Source: a virus. Taken from it: a stretch of 54,560 nucleotides of DNA. Of this stretch, positions 8,325 through 17,526 are shown piece after piece. Under the pieces are notes generated by a model. The model worked only from the letters and a program-made list of their open reading frames with translations. It was not told where the DNA came from and made no database searches. Position 1 is the first letter of the stretch; each line of letters opens with the position of its first letter. The DNA is taken from positions 1 to 54,560 of IMG/VR virus record IMGVR_UViG_3300042485_001100; one strand, 5' to 3'. A program made the translations under genes and the position numbers.

Positions 8325-11300
8325 TGAGTTTTACACACCTACATGTTCACTCCTATTATTCATTAATGGATGGACTAAATTCACCTAAAGAATTATGTCA
8401 AGCAGCGTTAGATGCTGGACAAACTGCGATTGCAATCACAGACCATGGTACTCTCTCGTCACACAGAGATATGCAGATTGCCGCAAAGGAACTTGGCATT
8501 AAGCCGATTCTTGGTGTTGAGGCGTACATTTCTCCAACCGATAGATTTGATAGATCTTCCAAGACAGATAAATCTATTCAAGCCTATAACCATATTATTT
8601 TGCTAGCGAAAAATAAAAAGGGGTTGGAGAATATTAATATACTTCAGGAGCTCGCTTGGAATGAAGGATTTTATCATAAGCCACGTATTGACAGAGAGGT
8701 TCTAAAAGAATATGCTGAAGGTGTTATTGTTTTGTCTGGATGCCTCAACGGCCTTATTAGTAAGGCTATTGAGCGTGGAGAATTCTCAGAAGCAAAACTT
8801 GTACTCAAAGATTTTAAACAAACTTTTAATGAAGATTTTTATATTGAGGTTCAATCTCACAACCCGCCAGAAATAAACGCCAAGCTTTTAGAGTTGGCAG
8901 ATGAATTAAAAATTAAGGCGGTGGCAACAGGAGATGCTCACTTTGCCAAAGAAGAAGATAGAGTGTTAGAAGAAGCGCTACTTATCCTTTCGACATCCCC
9001 AAAGATTGATAAGGAATCAGACTTTGAAATGTCTCGCAACATTAAAGACATGATGGAAAGATTTAACTATCTATACCCAGACCGTAGAATTTCTTTTCAG
9101 GATTACAACCTTTTTATACAGTCTAGAGAAGAAATTGAGGCAGACTTTAATACTGCTGGAATTTCTCGCACAGACATATATGAAAACACAATGGAGATTG
9201 CAGACAAGATTGAGGAATACGATTTTGCACAAGGCCTAGATTTGCTTCCAGTTCCAAAAACAGATGCGGATGACAAGCTTCGTGAGATGGCGTATGCTGG
9301 AATAGATAGACTTGGATTCTCAAACAATCAGACTTATATCGACAGAGTAGAAGAAGAGCTTTCGGTTATTGCTTCTAAAAGTTTTGCATCGTACTTTTTA
9401 GTGATTGCAGACATGATTGATTGGGCCAAAACAAATGATATCCGTGTTGGTCCAGGTCGTGGCTCTGCCGCAGGTTCTTTAGTTTGTTATGCATTAGGCA
9501 TCACTGATGTAGATCCAATTAAATACGACCTTTTGTTTTTTAGATTTATTAACCCAGAGCGCAACGACTTTCCAGATATCGATACAGACTTTGAAGATCG
9601 TCGTCGTAAAGAGGTAAAGGAATACCTTAAGAAAAAATTTAAACACGTTGCCTCTATTTCAACTTACACTTATTTTAAAGATAAAGGTGTAATCCGAGAT
9701 GCAGCACGAATTTTTATGGTTCCACTGCAAGAAGTTAATCGTGCAATGAAATCAATTGACACCTTTGAAGACTTTGTTTCTTCACCAAACACAAAAGAGT
9801 TTAGAGCCAAGTACCCAGAAGTTGTTTGGCTTGCAGACAGATTGCGTGGAAGAATTAGATCTGTTGGAGTGCATGCAGCTGGAGTTGTTGTAGCTAAAGA
9901 TGACCTTAGAAAGTTTGCTCCCGTTGAATCAAGAGAAGATGCACAGGATAAAGTTTCAGGAAGAATTCCTGTAGTTGCCTATGATATGGATACTGTTGCA
10001 GATATTGGTCTCATCAAGCTAGATGCGTTGGGACTAAAAACTCTATCCGTTATTTCAGATACACTTAAATCAATAAAATCTAGAACTGGCAAGGATATAG
10101 TGCTGTCTGATTTAACTCTTGATGATCCAGAAGTTTACAAGATGCTTAGCGAAGGCTTTACTAAGGGAGTATTCCAAGCTGAAGCAACGCCATACACTAA
10201 CCTTCTTATTAAGATGGGAACAGACAAGTTTGAAGATCTAGTTGCATCTAATGCACTAGTAAGGCCAGGTGCCATGAATACTGTAGGGGCTGCCTATATC
10301 AAGCGTAAGCAAGGCAATGAAGCAGTAGATTATATGCATACAATCATGAAACCTTTTACCGAGAATACTTATGGTGTTATTATATATCAAGAGCAAGTTA
10401 TGCAGGCATGCGTACACTTAGGTGGAATGACTTGGGCAGAGGCTGATAAGGTCCGCAAGATTATTGGAAAGAAGAAAGATGCAAAAGAGTTTGACCAGTT
10501 CAAAGATAGGTTTGTTACTGGGGCTTCAGAGCACATTACTAAGAAAAAAGCAGAGGCGCTTTGGCATGATTTTGAAGCTCATGCTGGTTATTCTTTTAAC
10601 CGCTCCCATGCTGTTGCTTACTCTATGCTTAGCTACTATACTGCTTGGCTTAAGTTTTATTACCCGCTTGAATTCATGTTTTCAATTCTTAAAAATGAAA
10701 ACGATAAAGATGCTAGGACAGAATACTTAATCGAGTCTAAGAGACTCGGCCTTAAGGTTTTGTTGCCCCATATTAACGAATCTGATCTTTATTTTTCTTT
10801 GCAAAAAGATGCCATTAGATTTGGTCTTGCTGAAATTAAATTTATTTCTGACAACATAGCAAACAAAATTGTTGATAGTCGTCCATACAAAGATTACCAC
10901 CACTTTGTTTCAGTTGCTTCTACAAAGGGAAGCGGTATAAATAGTAGAGCAATAAGCTCATTAAATGCCATTGGTGCTGCTGCCTTTAAAGATAACTTAC
11001 GAAGCGGAAATGAAAAAGATAACTACTATGAGTATCTAGGCATACCTACATTTAACTTAGAGGGAATTCCTCCAAGAGTAAAAGCTCAGGCTAGACCTAT
11101 CGAAGAGTTTGACGACCTTGGATCATTTGTAATGTTTGGAATGGTAAAGGGGATCAAGCGTGGTAGTGGATGGGCAAGAGTAGAAATTGTAGATGAAACA
11201 GGATCTATTGGCCTATTCCATAATGAACAAACTCAAATTGAAGTTGGGCAGATGTATTTTATTTTAGTTGGAGACAATAGAATCGCTAGGTATATTAAGG

Positions 11301-11593
11301 TGTCAGATATTGACCCATCTTCTAACGACATGTTTGTAGACTATTTATATAGAAAAGAATATGACTTAGAAGAGGATGAATATATTGTAGTTAATTTTAC
11401 CCCATACACAACAAAGGCTGGAAAAACAATGAGCCACATAGTTCTTTCTGACAGGAACAAAGTTTTGACTAGAGCAATTGCATTTCCAACAATGTACAAG
11501 ATGACTTTAGCAAAAATGCGTGAGGGTATGAAATGTAAGGTAGTTCTATCAAAACTAGATGATGGGACATTAAACGTAAAGGAAATAAAATGA
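8324..11593 (+). CDS. dnaE: DNA polymerase III alpha subunit (DnaE-type)
   Basis: 1089 residues from ATG 8324. N-terminal PHP domain (HLHVHSYYSLMDG, AITDHGTLS, GDAHF) retains metal-binding His/Asp residues. The polymerase catalytic aspartates are in PDIDTDF (D418, D420) and KLDALGL (D567). The thumb/fingers contain the GPGRGSAAGSL motif, and an OB-fold follows near residues 940-1010 (FVMFGMVKGIKRG...). Somewhat shorter than bacterial DnaE (about 1160). A phage-encoded C-family polymerase implies replication largely independent of the host enzyme. Confidence 0.95.
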   Translation: MSFTHLHVHSYYSLMDGLNSPKELCQAALDAGQTAIAITDHGTLSSHRDMQIAAKELGIKPILGVEAYISPTDRFDRSSKTDKSIQAYNHIILLAKNKKGLENINILQELAWNEGFYHKPRIDREVLKEYAEGVIVLSGCLNGLISKAIERGEFSEAKLVLKDFKQTFNEDFYIEVQSHNPPEINAKLLELADELKIKAVATGDAHFAKEEDRVLEEALLILSTSPKIDKESDFEMSRNIKDMMERFNYLYPDRRISFQDYNLFIQSREEIEADFNTAGISRTDIYENTMEIADKIEEYDFAQGLDLLPVPKTDADDKLREMAYAGIDRLGFSNNQTYIDRVEEELSVIASKSFASYFLVIADMIDWAKTNDIRVGPGRGSAAGSLVCYALGITDVDPIKYDLLFFRFINPERNDFPDIDTDFEDRRRKEVKEYLKKKFKHVASISTYTYFKDKGVIRDAARIFMVPLQEVNRAMKSIDTFEDFVSSPNTKEFRAKYPEVVWLADRLRGRIRSVGVHAAGVVVAKDDLRKFAPVESREDAQDKVSGRIPVVAYDMDTVADIGLIKLDALGLKTLSVISDTLKSIKSRTGKDIVLSDLTLDDPEVYKMLSEGFTKGVFQAEATPYTNLLIKMGTDKFEDLVASNALVRPGAMNTVGAAYIKRKQGNEAVDYMHTIMKPFTENTYGVIIYQEQVMQACVHLGGMTWAEADKVRKIIGKKKDAKEFDQFKDRFVTGASEHITKKKAEALWHDFEAHAGYSFNRSHAVAYSMLSYYTAWLKFYYPLEFMFSILKNENDKDARTEYLIESKRLGLKVLLPHINESDLYFSLQKDAIRFGLAEIKFISDNIANKIVDSRPYKDYHHFVSVASTKGSGINSRAISSLNAIGAAAFKDNLRSGNEKDNYYEYLGIPTFNLEGIPPRVKAQARPIEEFDDLGSFVMFGMVKGIKRGSGWARVEIVDETGSIGLFHNEQTQIEVGQMYFILVGDNRIARYIKVSDIDPSSNDMFVDYLYRKEYDLEEDEYIVVNFTPYTTKAGKTMSHIVLSDRNKVLTRAIAFPTMYKMTLAKMREGMKCKVVLSKLDDGTLNVKEIK

Positions 11594-11787
11594 CAGAGAC
11601 AAAAATTGAGGATGTTTTTGCACAGCTAAATGTTTCAAGAATTCTCGTTGCTGCCCTTGAAACACTAGGAGAGATATCTATTCCAATAATGACAGTAGTC
11701 AATGCAGAAAATGAAGACAAAGAGTTGCAAGTTGATTACGACGAGACTAATCAGTCATTTACTTTTAAGTTAAAAATAAAAGATTAA
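11590..11787 (+). CDS. Small acidic protein downstream of DnaE
   Basis: 65 residues, overlapping the DnaE stop by 4 bases (ATGA). An N-terminal helix (EDVFAQLNVSRILVAALETLG) is followed by two or three beta strands (ELQVDYDETNQSFTFKLKI). No family recognised. Coupling to DnaE suggests a polymerase-associated factor. Confidence 0.65.
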   Translation: MTETKIEDVFAQLNVSRILVAALETLGEISIPIMTVVNAENEDKELQVDYDETNQSFTFKLKIKD

Positions 11788-11792
11788 AAGGA

Positions 11793-11821
11793 TTCACAAA
11801 GCTTTATTTTAATGCTATACT
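11793..11821 (+). promoter_or_regulatory. Promoter TTCACA-17-TGC-TATACT ahead of recA
   Basis: TTCACA (11793-11798), 17-base spacer, TATACT (11816-11821) with TGC before it. The leader of about 20 bases carries a GAGAGAAG purine tract before the ATG at 11845. Confidence 0.65.
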
Positions 11822-11844
11822 ATTAGAGAGAAGAAAGATTACAG

Positions 11845-12849
11845 ATGACTATTTCATTAGAAGATATAATGGCAAAGCTAGACCCAAAGACCCGTGCAAG
11901 AGTTCAGTCGGCACAAAATGTAGAGGTACATAAGCAGTTGACGCCAAGCATTGGTCTAAACGTAGCGCTTAAAGGCGGTCTAGGGTACGGCAGGCAAGTG
12001 CTTGTATGGGGTAATAAGTCTGCTGGTAAATCTTCTTTCTGTCTCCAGATGATAGCTTTAGCACAACAAGAAGGCAAAACATGCGCTTGGATTGATGCAG
12101 AGGCATCCTACGATCAAAAATGGGCAGAGCAGCTTGGAGTAGATTCATCTTCTCTTATTTATTCACAAGCAAAAACAGTTAACGACATGGTAGACGTTGG
12201 CGTTAAGCTAATGGAAGCAGGCGTAGATGTAATAGTTGTAGATTCAATATCGGCATTACTGCCAGGAATTTACTTTGAAAAAGATGGAAATGAAATGAAA
12301 GATTTGCAAGACACTAAGCAAATCGGAGCAGAAGCAAAGGATATGACTCATGCAGTCAAAATGTTAAACTATGCAAACAAAAACACATTATTGGTTCTCA
12401 TCTCACAGCAAAGAAATCAGTTTGGATCTATGCATGCCTCCCACATTCCGACAGGAGGAATGGCAGTTAAGTTCTTCTCTTCCACAGTCATTAAGCTATG
12501 GTCTTCGGAAGCTGAAGCTAATGCTATTAAAGCGGGTGTTGCGGTTGGTGACAAAATCATTGAACAGAGAGTTGGCAGGCCAGTCAATTGGATTATTGAT
12601 TACAACAAGCTCGGCCCCCCTAATCTTTCAGGACAATACGACTTCTATTACCAAGGAGAAACATTAGGAGTTGATCGCATAGGAGAGACTTTAGACGTTG
12701 CAGAAATGTATGGTCTAGTAGAAAAAGGCGGAGCATGGTATACAATTAATGGTGAGCGTTTTCAGGGAAGGGCTAAGGCTGTTGCATATCTTAGAGAAAA
12801 CCCAGAAATTGCTGGCGCTTTAATTGGAGAAATAAATGCCAAATCTTAA
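11845..12849 (+). CDS. recA: RecA/UvsX-type recombinase
   Basis: 334 residues. Walker A GNKSAGKS (56-63), the catalytic Glu in WIDAEASYD (E86) and Walker B VIVVDS (D133) match the RecA ATPase core. The L1/L2 region includes SQQRNQFGSMH and PTGGMAVKFFSS. It catalyses strand exchange and recombination-dependent replication, together with the nearby Cas4-like nuclease and RuvC-like resolvase. Close to full-length bacterial RecA, with a short C-terminus. Confidence 0.93.
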   Translation: MTISLEDIMAKLDPKTRARVQSAQNVEVHKQLTPSIGLNVALKGGLGYGRQVLVWGNKSAGKSSFCLQMIALAQQEGKTCAWIDAEASYDQKWAEQLGVDSSSLIYSQAKTVNDMVDVGVKLMEAGVDVIVVDSISALLPGIYFEKDGNEMKDLQDTKQIGAEAKDMTHAVKMLNYANKNTLLVLISQQRNQFGSMHASHIPTGGMAVKFFSSTVIKLWSSEAEANAIKAGVAVGDKIIEQRVGRPVNWIIDYNKLGPPNLSGQYDFYYQGETLGVDRIGETLDVAEMYGLVEKGGAWYTINGERFQGRAKAVAYLRENPEIAGALIGEINAKS

Positions 12850-13027
12850 TGAATTTTTAAATAAAAAAGATCAAGAAAAGAAAGAGTCATTGCTTGAAGA
12901 TCTACCAGGGATAAAGCCTTGCTCAAAATGTGACATAGATGTTGATGGTGGATTTTGGGATCCTGAAAATTTAATAATGACTTGGACATGCTCCCAGGGG
13001 CATGAGACAATACATAAGGTAGGATAA
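12836..13027 (+). CDS. Small zinc-binding protein
   Basis: 63 residues, starting inside the last codons of recA (14-base overlap). Contains CSKC and a later C-x3-H pair (WTCSQGHE), a likely single zinc site, after a Lys/Glu-rich helix. Function unknown. Confidence 0.65.
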   Translation: MPNLNEFLNKKDQEKKESLLEDLPGIKPCSKCDIDVDGGFWDPENLIMTWTCSQGHETIHKVG

Positions 13028-13028
13028 G

Positions 13029-13868
13029 ATGTCATATAGCAATGTAGAAAAAATAGTTATTGCACCACAAATAGTCGTGTATAAAAACATATTTAAGTTT
13101 AGTCAAGAGCTCATCGATCTTCTTGAAGAAGATAGCCCTGAATCAATACTAGATCCATGGAGAGATTGGTACCAGCAAGGCATAAGAAAAGGCATGCGCT
13201 TTGATAGCGAAGTCGATTTAAATTCAGGAAGTGATTTATCAATTAAAGAAAAAAAATATTTAAAAGAAATTTATGACATAACTAATTTCATTAATAAAGA
13301 TTATTTTGATGACTTTAAGGAAAATGGAATCTGGCCAGATTTTATTTTAGATTGGGACAAACTAAATTCTATAGAGGACAAAATCTATATAGACTATTTT
13401 AAATATGAAAATAGCAAGCAGCAAAAGCTTGTAAGGCCAGAAGGTAAGCTTATGATGGAATACCACATTGATGAGTTGCCAATACCAAATGAAATTAAGA
13501 TGAGAAGACATGTCGCAACAATTAATTTTTATTTAAATAGTAATTATTCTGGCGGTGACATATGCGTGTACGATGATGTTTCTAAAAAAAGCTATAGGTA
13601 TAAGCCTATGGTAGGTGATGCAGTCATAATGCCATCTACTGAGCCTTTTTATCACGGGGTCAAGAAATATTTTGATGCGGATAGATATTTTGCAAGAACA
13701 TTTTTAGACTATGTCTCTGACGAAAACATACCTTGGAAAAGCAAATACGTAGTATACAAAGATGACAACCTTGATATGTCGGAATCTGATTATGTAGGGC
13801 AAGACCTACAAATAATAAAAATAAACACAGATGAAATTGTTGTTGGAGAAGAGCCTAACAATGTCTGA
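13029..13868 (+). CDS. 2OG-Fe(II) dioxygenase (prolyl-4-hydroxylase-like)
   Basis: 279 residues. The double-stranded beta-helix carries iron ligands H146 and D148 (MEYHIDE) and distal H209 (PFYHGV), plus R223 for 2-oxoglutarate (YFARTF). The core signature NFYLNSNYSGGDI...GDAVIMPS is typical of the P4H-like group. It lies in the recombination operon between recA and a resolvase-like gene. The substrate could be a protein side chain, nucleic acid or small molecule. First of nine such genes in the window. Confidence 0.85.
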   Translation: MSYSNVEKIVIAPQIVVYKNIFKFSQELIDLLEEDSPESILDPWRDWYQQGIRKGMRFDSEVDLNSGSDLSIKEKKYLKEIYDITNFINKDYFDDFKENGIWPDFILDWDKLNSIEDKIYIDYFKYENSKQQKLVRPEGKLMMEYHIDELPIPNEIKMRRHVATINFYLNSNYSGGDICVYDDVSKKSYRYKPMVGDAVIMPSTEPFYHGVKKYFDADRYFARTFLDYVSDENIPWKSKYVVYKDDNLDMSESDYVGQDLQIIKINTDEIVVGEEPNNV

Positions 13869-14166
13869 AAGAGCAGAAGTAAAAAGGGACGGAGCAAAGG
13901 CTCAAAAAAATTCTGGAAGAGGAGATTATCAAAAAGGAGATGCTCAGTGGAATCAGTTCTTGGTTGATTATAAAGAAGCTGGTTCAACATTTACTTTAAA
14001 TAAAGATGTTTGGGCTAAAATATGCACAGACACATTTAAGGTTAATAGAGACATGCATCCAGCTTTAAAAATAATTATAGGAAAAGAAAGCAAGGTAAGG
14101 CTTGGTATAATAGAGTGGGCAGTTTTAGAAGATCTAATAGAATTTTGGGAGAACAACCATGTATAA
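13861..14166 (+). CDS. Putative PD-(D/E)XK-type nuclease / resolvase-like protein
   Basis: 101 residues from ATG 13861, overlapping the oxygenase stop by 8 bases; an upstream in-frame start at 13831 lies inside the oxygenase gene. Basic N-terminus (RAEVKRDGAKAQKNSGRG) then GDAQWNQFLVDYKEAGSTF, in which the Asp...Asp-x-Lys spacing resembles a PD-(D/E)XK active site as in small archaeal-type Holliday junction resolvases. The RuvC-like gene nearby makes a second resolvase surprising. Assignment is pattern-based and tentative. Confidence 0.6.
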   Translation: MSERAEVKRDGAKAQKNSGRGDYQKGDAQWNQFLVDYKEAGSTFTLNKDVWAKICTDTFKVNRDMHPALKIIIGKESKVRLGIIEWAVLEDLIEFWENNHV

Positions 14167-14863
14167 AATAGACGCATATATAGATAATGCAGATGCTCCT
14201 TCAGCAAAAATAAGGCCGCTAGAAATGCAACGTGATTGGATGCATGACAATACTTATAATTGCGACCCAATTGGAATGGCCAACACATTAGGGTATGGTA
14301 TATATTTTGATGAGGACGTATCATTTATTTGGGATGGTTCCAGGGCAAACGGAGCAGTCGGAGTTGTTGGTTCAGAGCATATTTGGGTTGGAAGAGGAGA
14401 GGGAACCGTAAGCTTTGTTACTAATTTAATTCTTAGAACTGACGAAAATACTAGCGTTCTAACTATGCCAGTTCCAAATCAATCAATAGAAGGAGCGCAA
14501 GTTTTAAGCACCGTCTTATCTACCTCTGTTTTTACTGGAACATTTTCTGTTGTGTGGAAATTAGACACACCAAATAAAGAATATTTCATACCAGCTGGGA
14601 CATACATAGCGTGTATACTTCCTATCTCATTGGGTTCTATCCAAGATTCTGAGATTAATATAAAGCACAAGCCTCTTCCTTTCAACAGAATTCATGATGA
14701 TGTGGAGTATATAACTTATTTAAAGGGATTGAATGCAAAAGGAATACGCCCAAGGATGTATAAAAAAGGTATAGATCATACTGGGAAAGTAATAGGGAAA
14801 CACGAAGTAAACAAAATAAAGCTGCACGTAAACTATGAAAAGGATGTTGAAGATGGAAGATAA
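14159..14863 (+). CDS. DUF6065-like protein, first copy
   Basis: 234 residues, overlapping the previous gene by 8 bases. Features typical of DUF6065-like proteins common in aquatic phages: RDWM near the N-terminus, CDPIGMANTLGYGI, a central W-x-V-G region and FIPAGTYIACILPISLG near the C-terminus. The fold is mostly beta with a basic C-terminal tail. A diverged relative is encoded at 44104-44736. Function of the family is unknown. Confidence 0.65.
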   Translation: MYKIDAYIDNADAPSAKIRPLEMQRDWMHDNTYNCDPIGMANTLGYGIYFDEDVSFIWDGSRANGAVGVVGSEHIWVGRGEGTVSFVTNLILRTDENTSVLTMPVPNQSIEGAQVLSTVLSTSVFTGTFSVVWKLDTPNKEYFIPAGTYIACILPISLGSIQDSEINIKHKPLPFNRIHDDVEYITYLKGLNAKGIRPRMYKKGIDHTGKVIGKHEVNKIKLHVNYEKDVEDGR

Positions 14864-15188
14864 AAATACTCTACAGCTAATTAGTGATATCACTGAGTTT
14901 AATGACCTGCATGAATTTATGAAGGACGAACACTTGGACAAAGCATTAGCAATTGTGGTAAAGCTTTTAATGAACCCAGACGTTCCATCTGCAAAAGCAC
15001 CTCATCTGATAATGGAACTACAGGCTATGTCAACTAAGTTTGCTGTCCTTGCTTCAGTATATTCAACAATTGCTAAAGACAAGGCTGGTACAGAAAACAA
15101 TAACAAGAAAAACATTTACTATTCAGTGAAGGAGTCCATAGACAAGCTTGTAGATGCACTTAAATATGTCGTTAGGTACAACTCATAA
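14853..15188 (+). CDS. Helical hypothetical protein
   Basis: 111 residues from ATG 14853, which has AAGGA 9 bases upstream; the in-frame ATG at 14835 does not. Predicted all-helical with Ala/Leu/Lys-rich segments (ALAIVVKLLMN, MSTKFAVLASVYSTIAKDKAG). It ends directly before the Cas4-like nuclease start, so may be a partner of that enzyme. No family recognised. Confidence 0.7.
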   Translation: MEDKNTLQLISDITEFNDLHEFMKDEHLDKALAIVVKLLMNPDVPSAKAPHLIMELQAMSTKFAVLASVYSTIAKDKAGTENNNKKNIYYSVKESIDKLVDALKYVVRYNS

Positions 15189-15977
15189 ATGGCTAGAGAT
15201 ATTGTAAAGAACTTAAAGTTTAAAAAGCATACTGGAAACTTCTTTGACCCAGAAAAATTTGCACAACTACTTGATGAGTCTTACAGAAATACTAAGCGTC
15301 CAGATGGCGATACAACTAAAAAATCTTTTAGTCCAAGCTCACTAGGCTACGGTCACGGAACTTGCCCAAGGTACTGGTACATGGCATTTACTGGTGCGGT
15401 TTTTATTGATGATAATGACGCAGTTGCTGTGGCCAATATGGCACAGGGAACGCAGGCACATGAAAGATTACAAAACCTAATTAAGACTATGCCTGAATGG
15501 AGAGCAGAAGAAGAAGAGATAATTAATGACTATCCTCCAATTCGTGGCTTTATAGACTTGATTATGGAGTATGATGGCGAGACTGTAATTGGAGAAATTA
15601 AGACAGCCAAGCAGGAGGTTTGGGATACTAGGCAGGCGGAAATGAAGTCTTCTCCTAACCATATGCTACAGCTTCTTACATACATGAAACTAAAGAATGC
15701 TAAAGAGGGATTCTTCCTTTATGAAAATAAAAATACCCAAGAAATATTAATTATTCCAATTTCCATGAATGATAAAAATAAAGAGATTATTGAAGATGCT
15801 TTTCAATGGATGAGGGAAGTTTGGGATAACTTTCAAAATGGTTCTCTCCCAACTAGACCAGAAAATGCAACTAAGTATAAGCTACCTTGCACTTATTGCC
15901 CTGTTAAAAAAGAATGCTGGGCAAAGGGATCAGATCCTGGAGACATAACAATAGATCTAATGAAGGTCGTAAAATAA
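15189..15977 (+). CDS. Cas4-like RecB-family exonuclease with Fe-S cysteines
   Basis: 262 residues. PD-(D/E)XK motifs: H91 (AHERL), D123 (GFIDLIM), E136-x-K138 (GEIKTA) and the QLLTYM helix near 161. Four cysteines (C59 in TCPRYW; C234, C237, C243 in CTYCPVKKEC) match the 4Fe-4S arrangement of Cas4/AddB-like nucleases. It probably resects DNA ends for RecA-dependent recombination or replication. No CRISPR array or other cas gene is visible, so a CRISPR role is not supported. Confidence 0.9.
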   Translation: MARDIVKNLKFKKHTGNFFDPEKFAQLLDESYRNTKRPDGDTTKKSFSPSSLGYGHGTCPRYWYMAFTGAVFIDDNDAVAVANMAQGTQAHERLQNLIKTMPEWRAEEEEIINDYPPIRGFIDLIMEYDGETVIGEIKTAKQEVWDTRQAEMKSSPNHMLQLLTYMKLKNAKEGFFLYENKNTQEILIIPISMNDKNKEIIEDAFQWMREVWDNFQNGSLPTRPENATKYKLPCTYCPVKKECWAKGSDPGDITIDLMKVVK

Positions 15978-16255
15978 TGGTGTGCTTAAATTCAGAATGC
16001 GGTAAAGATTTTATTGCCAAAACACATAATCAAAAATATTGTTCAGATGAATGCTGTAGAGTTTCAACTAATAAAAGGATTATGGAAAAGTATTATGAGA
16101 AAAAAGCAATTAAAAATGGGGCTCCTAGAAAATGCAAAGGATGCAGTAGTCTTTTAAGTAGGTATAATGATCAGGCTTATTGCGCTAGATGTATAAAAAC
16201 TAAGGACTCTAAGTTTAAAAAAGATCTGATGGGGATAATAGATGACATTGGCTAG
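15977..16255 (+). CDS. Zinc-finger protein with two cysteine clusters
   Basis: 92 residues from the TAATG overlap at 15977. A first cluster, C-x4-C ... CSDECC, resembles small HNH-like zinc knuckles; a second, CKGC ... CARC, is a zinc ribbon. The helix between them is Lys-rich. Its end overlaps the RuvC-like gene by 14 bases. Probably nucleic-acid binding. Confidence 0.72.
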   Translation: MVCLNSECGKDFIAKTHNQKYCSDECCRVSTNKRIMEKYYEKKAIKNGAPRKCKGCSSLLSRYNDQAYCARCIKTKDSKFKKDLMGIIDDIG

Positions 16256-16808
16256 CCTTATAAAAACAAAAGCTAGCAGGGTGCTGGGTATAGACGCATC
16301 TACAAATTCTGTTGCTTTTTGCTTAATGGAAAATGATGTACCACTAAAATGGGGTAAATTTAATATAGTTGGAAACAATATTTATGAAAAAATATATGAC
16401 GCTAAGGTAAAAACATCTGCGATGTTAGATGAACTTAAAGCAGATTACATAGTAGTAGAAGGAGCAGTCCTTGTTAGATCAGCAGATGCTGTAATTAAAC
16501 TATCTTATGTTTATGGCGTTGTTATCGCAGAACTTATGTCTACTGGAGCTGAAGTTATAACTATATCCCCAACTGCATGGCAAGCGTATATAGGAAACAA
16601 AAACCCAAGCAAAGAAGAAAAGGCGGCGATAAGAATAGCAAATCCAGGATACGCAGACTCATGGTATAAAAACCAGCTAAGGAATATGAGAAAGCAAAGG
16701 ACTGCGGATTACTTTAATAAAAAATATTCAATATCTTTGGAAGACTTTGACGTAGCAGATGCTTTTGGAATAGCTCATTACTCTAATCAGGTGCTTACAA
16801 AAAGATGA
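16242..16808 (+). CDS. RuvC-like Holliday junction resolvase
   Basis: 188 residues with the RNase-H-fold acidic tetrad of RuvC: D18 (VLGIDAST), E73 (IVVEGA) and D170/D173 (DFDVADAFG). Length matches RuvC (about 170). It resolves recombination or replication junctions before packaging, which fits its place just upstream of the terminase genes. Confidence 0.88.
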   Translation: MTLASLIKTKASRVLGIDASTNSVAFCLMENDVPLKWGKFNIVGNNIYEKIYDAKVKTSAMLDELKADYIVVEGAVLVRSADAVIKLSYVYGVVIAELMSTGAEVITISPTAWQAYIGNKNPSKEEKAAIRIANPGYADSWYKNQLRNMRKQRTADYFNKKYSISLEDFDVADAFGIAHYSNQVLTKR

Positions 16809-16951
16809 AGTTATATCAAAATAAAGATTGGCTGCACAACAGGTATATAATTCAGAAAAAAACAATAGTTGAAATAGCAAACGAATGCTCTGTTTCTCAT
16901 ATGACTATACAAAGATATGTGGATAAATTTAAGCTAAAAGTTAAACGCTGA
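16805..16951 (+). CDS. 48-residue helix-turn-helix protein
   Basis: Starts in an ATGA overlap with the RuvC-like gene. Residues 19-45 (TIVEIANECSVSHMTIQRYV) are a clear resolvase/homeodomain-like helix-turn-helix, preceded by an aromatic-basic segment (WLHNRYIIQKK). Such modules occur beside phage terminases and homing nucleases. It may bind a packaging or regulatory site; function not known. Confidence 0.7.
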   Translation: MKLYQNKDWLHNRYIIQKKTIVEIANECSVSHMTIQRYVDKFKLKVKR

Positions 16952-16980
16952 TTGACTTTTTAGTTGACTAGAAGTATAAT
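16952..16980 (+). promoter_or_regulatory. Promoter TTGACT-17-TATAAT ahead of the terminase operon
   Basis: TTGACT (16952-16957), 17-base spacer, consensus TATAAT (16975-16980). The ATG at 16987 begins 6 bases after the -10, so the mRNA should be leaderless or nearly so. Confidence 0.75.
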
Positions 16981-16986
16981 AATTTA

Positions 16987-17526
16987 ATGACAGAAATAGA
17001 GCCATCAGTACATTTTGATAAAATGAATAAGGTTGTTTCCGAATTATTAAAAGGAAGCTCTGCTACTCAGATTGCCACAATAACTGGTATGACAAGAAAA
17101 GATGTTTTGGGATATATTGATGAGTGGAAGGCCGTAGTTCATAACGATACAAATGTTAGGGACCGTGCCAGAGAAGCTCTTATGGGAGCTGATCAGCACT
17201 ACGATATGCTCATTAAAGAGGCCTGGAAAACTGTAGAAGATGCAGACACTCAAGGACAGCTCAACGTAAAGTCTGGCACCCTAAAGCTAATTGCAGATAT
17301 AGAGGCAAAAAGAATTGGAATGTTACAGGCGGTTGGTGTGCTTGAAAACAATGAGATGGCATCTCAAATATTAGAAAATGAAAGAAAGCAAGAGATGCTT
17401 GTTGGAATATTAAAAGAAGTTACATCAAGCTGTAATCATTGTAAGATAGAAGTTGCTAAAAGGCTTTCACAGATAACTGGCATAGTAGAGCCAATAATAA
17501 TTTCTCAAGAGGCTGCGGATGCTTAA
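16987..17526 (+). CDS. terS: Terminase small subunit (probable)
   Basis: 179 residues. An N-terminal helix-turn-helix (SSATQIATITGMTRKDVLGYI, about residues 24-44) is followed by long helices suited to oligomerisation and a Cys-containing C-terminal part (SCNHCKIEVAKRL). It lies one gene upstream of the large subunit and heads the operon. TerS recognises the packaging site on DNA. The sequence family is not recognised directly, so context and architecture carry the call. Confidence 0.68.
   Translation: MTEIEPSVHFDKMNKVVSELLKGSSATQIATITGMTRKDVLGYIDEWKAVVHNDTNVRDRAREALMGADQHYDMLIKEAWKTVEDADTQGQLNVKSGTLKLIADIEAKRIGMLQAVGVLENNEMASQILENERKQEMLVGILKEVTSSCNHCKIEVAKRLSQITGIVEPIIISQEAADA

Noticed and set aside
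10464-10730. 88-codon plus-strand ORF within dnaE
   Set aside because: Alternate-frame shadow of the polymerase, no ribosome site, no features.
14835-14852. Upstream ATG for the protein at 14853
   Set aside because: Lacks a ribosome site and lies deeper inside the previous gene; ATG 14853 has AAGGA at good spacing.
15189-15977. CRISPR-associated role for the Cas4-like nuclease
   Set aside because: No array, leader or cas1/cas2 is present; the recombination context (RecA, RuvC-like) explains it better.
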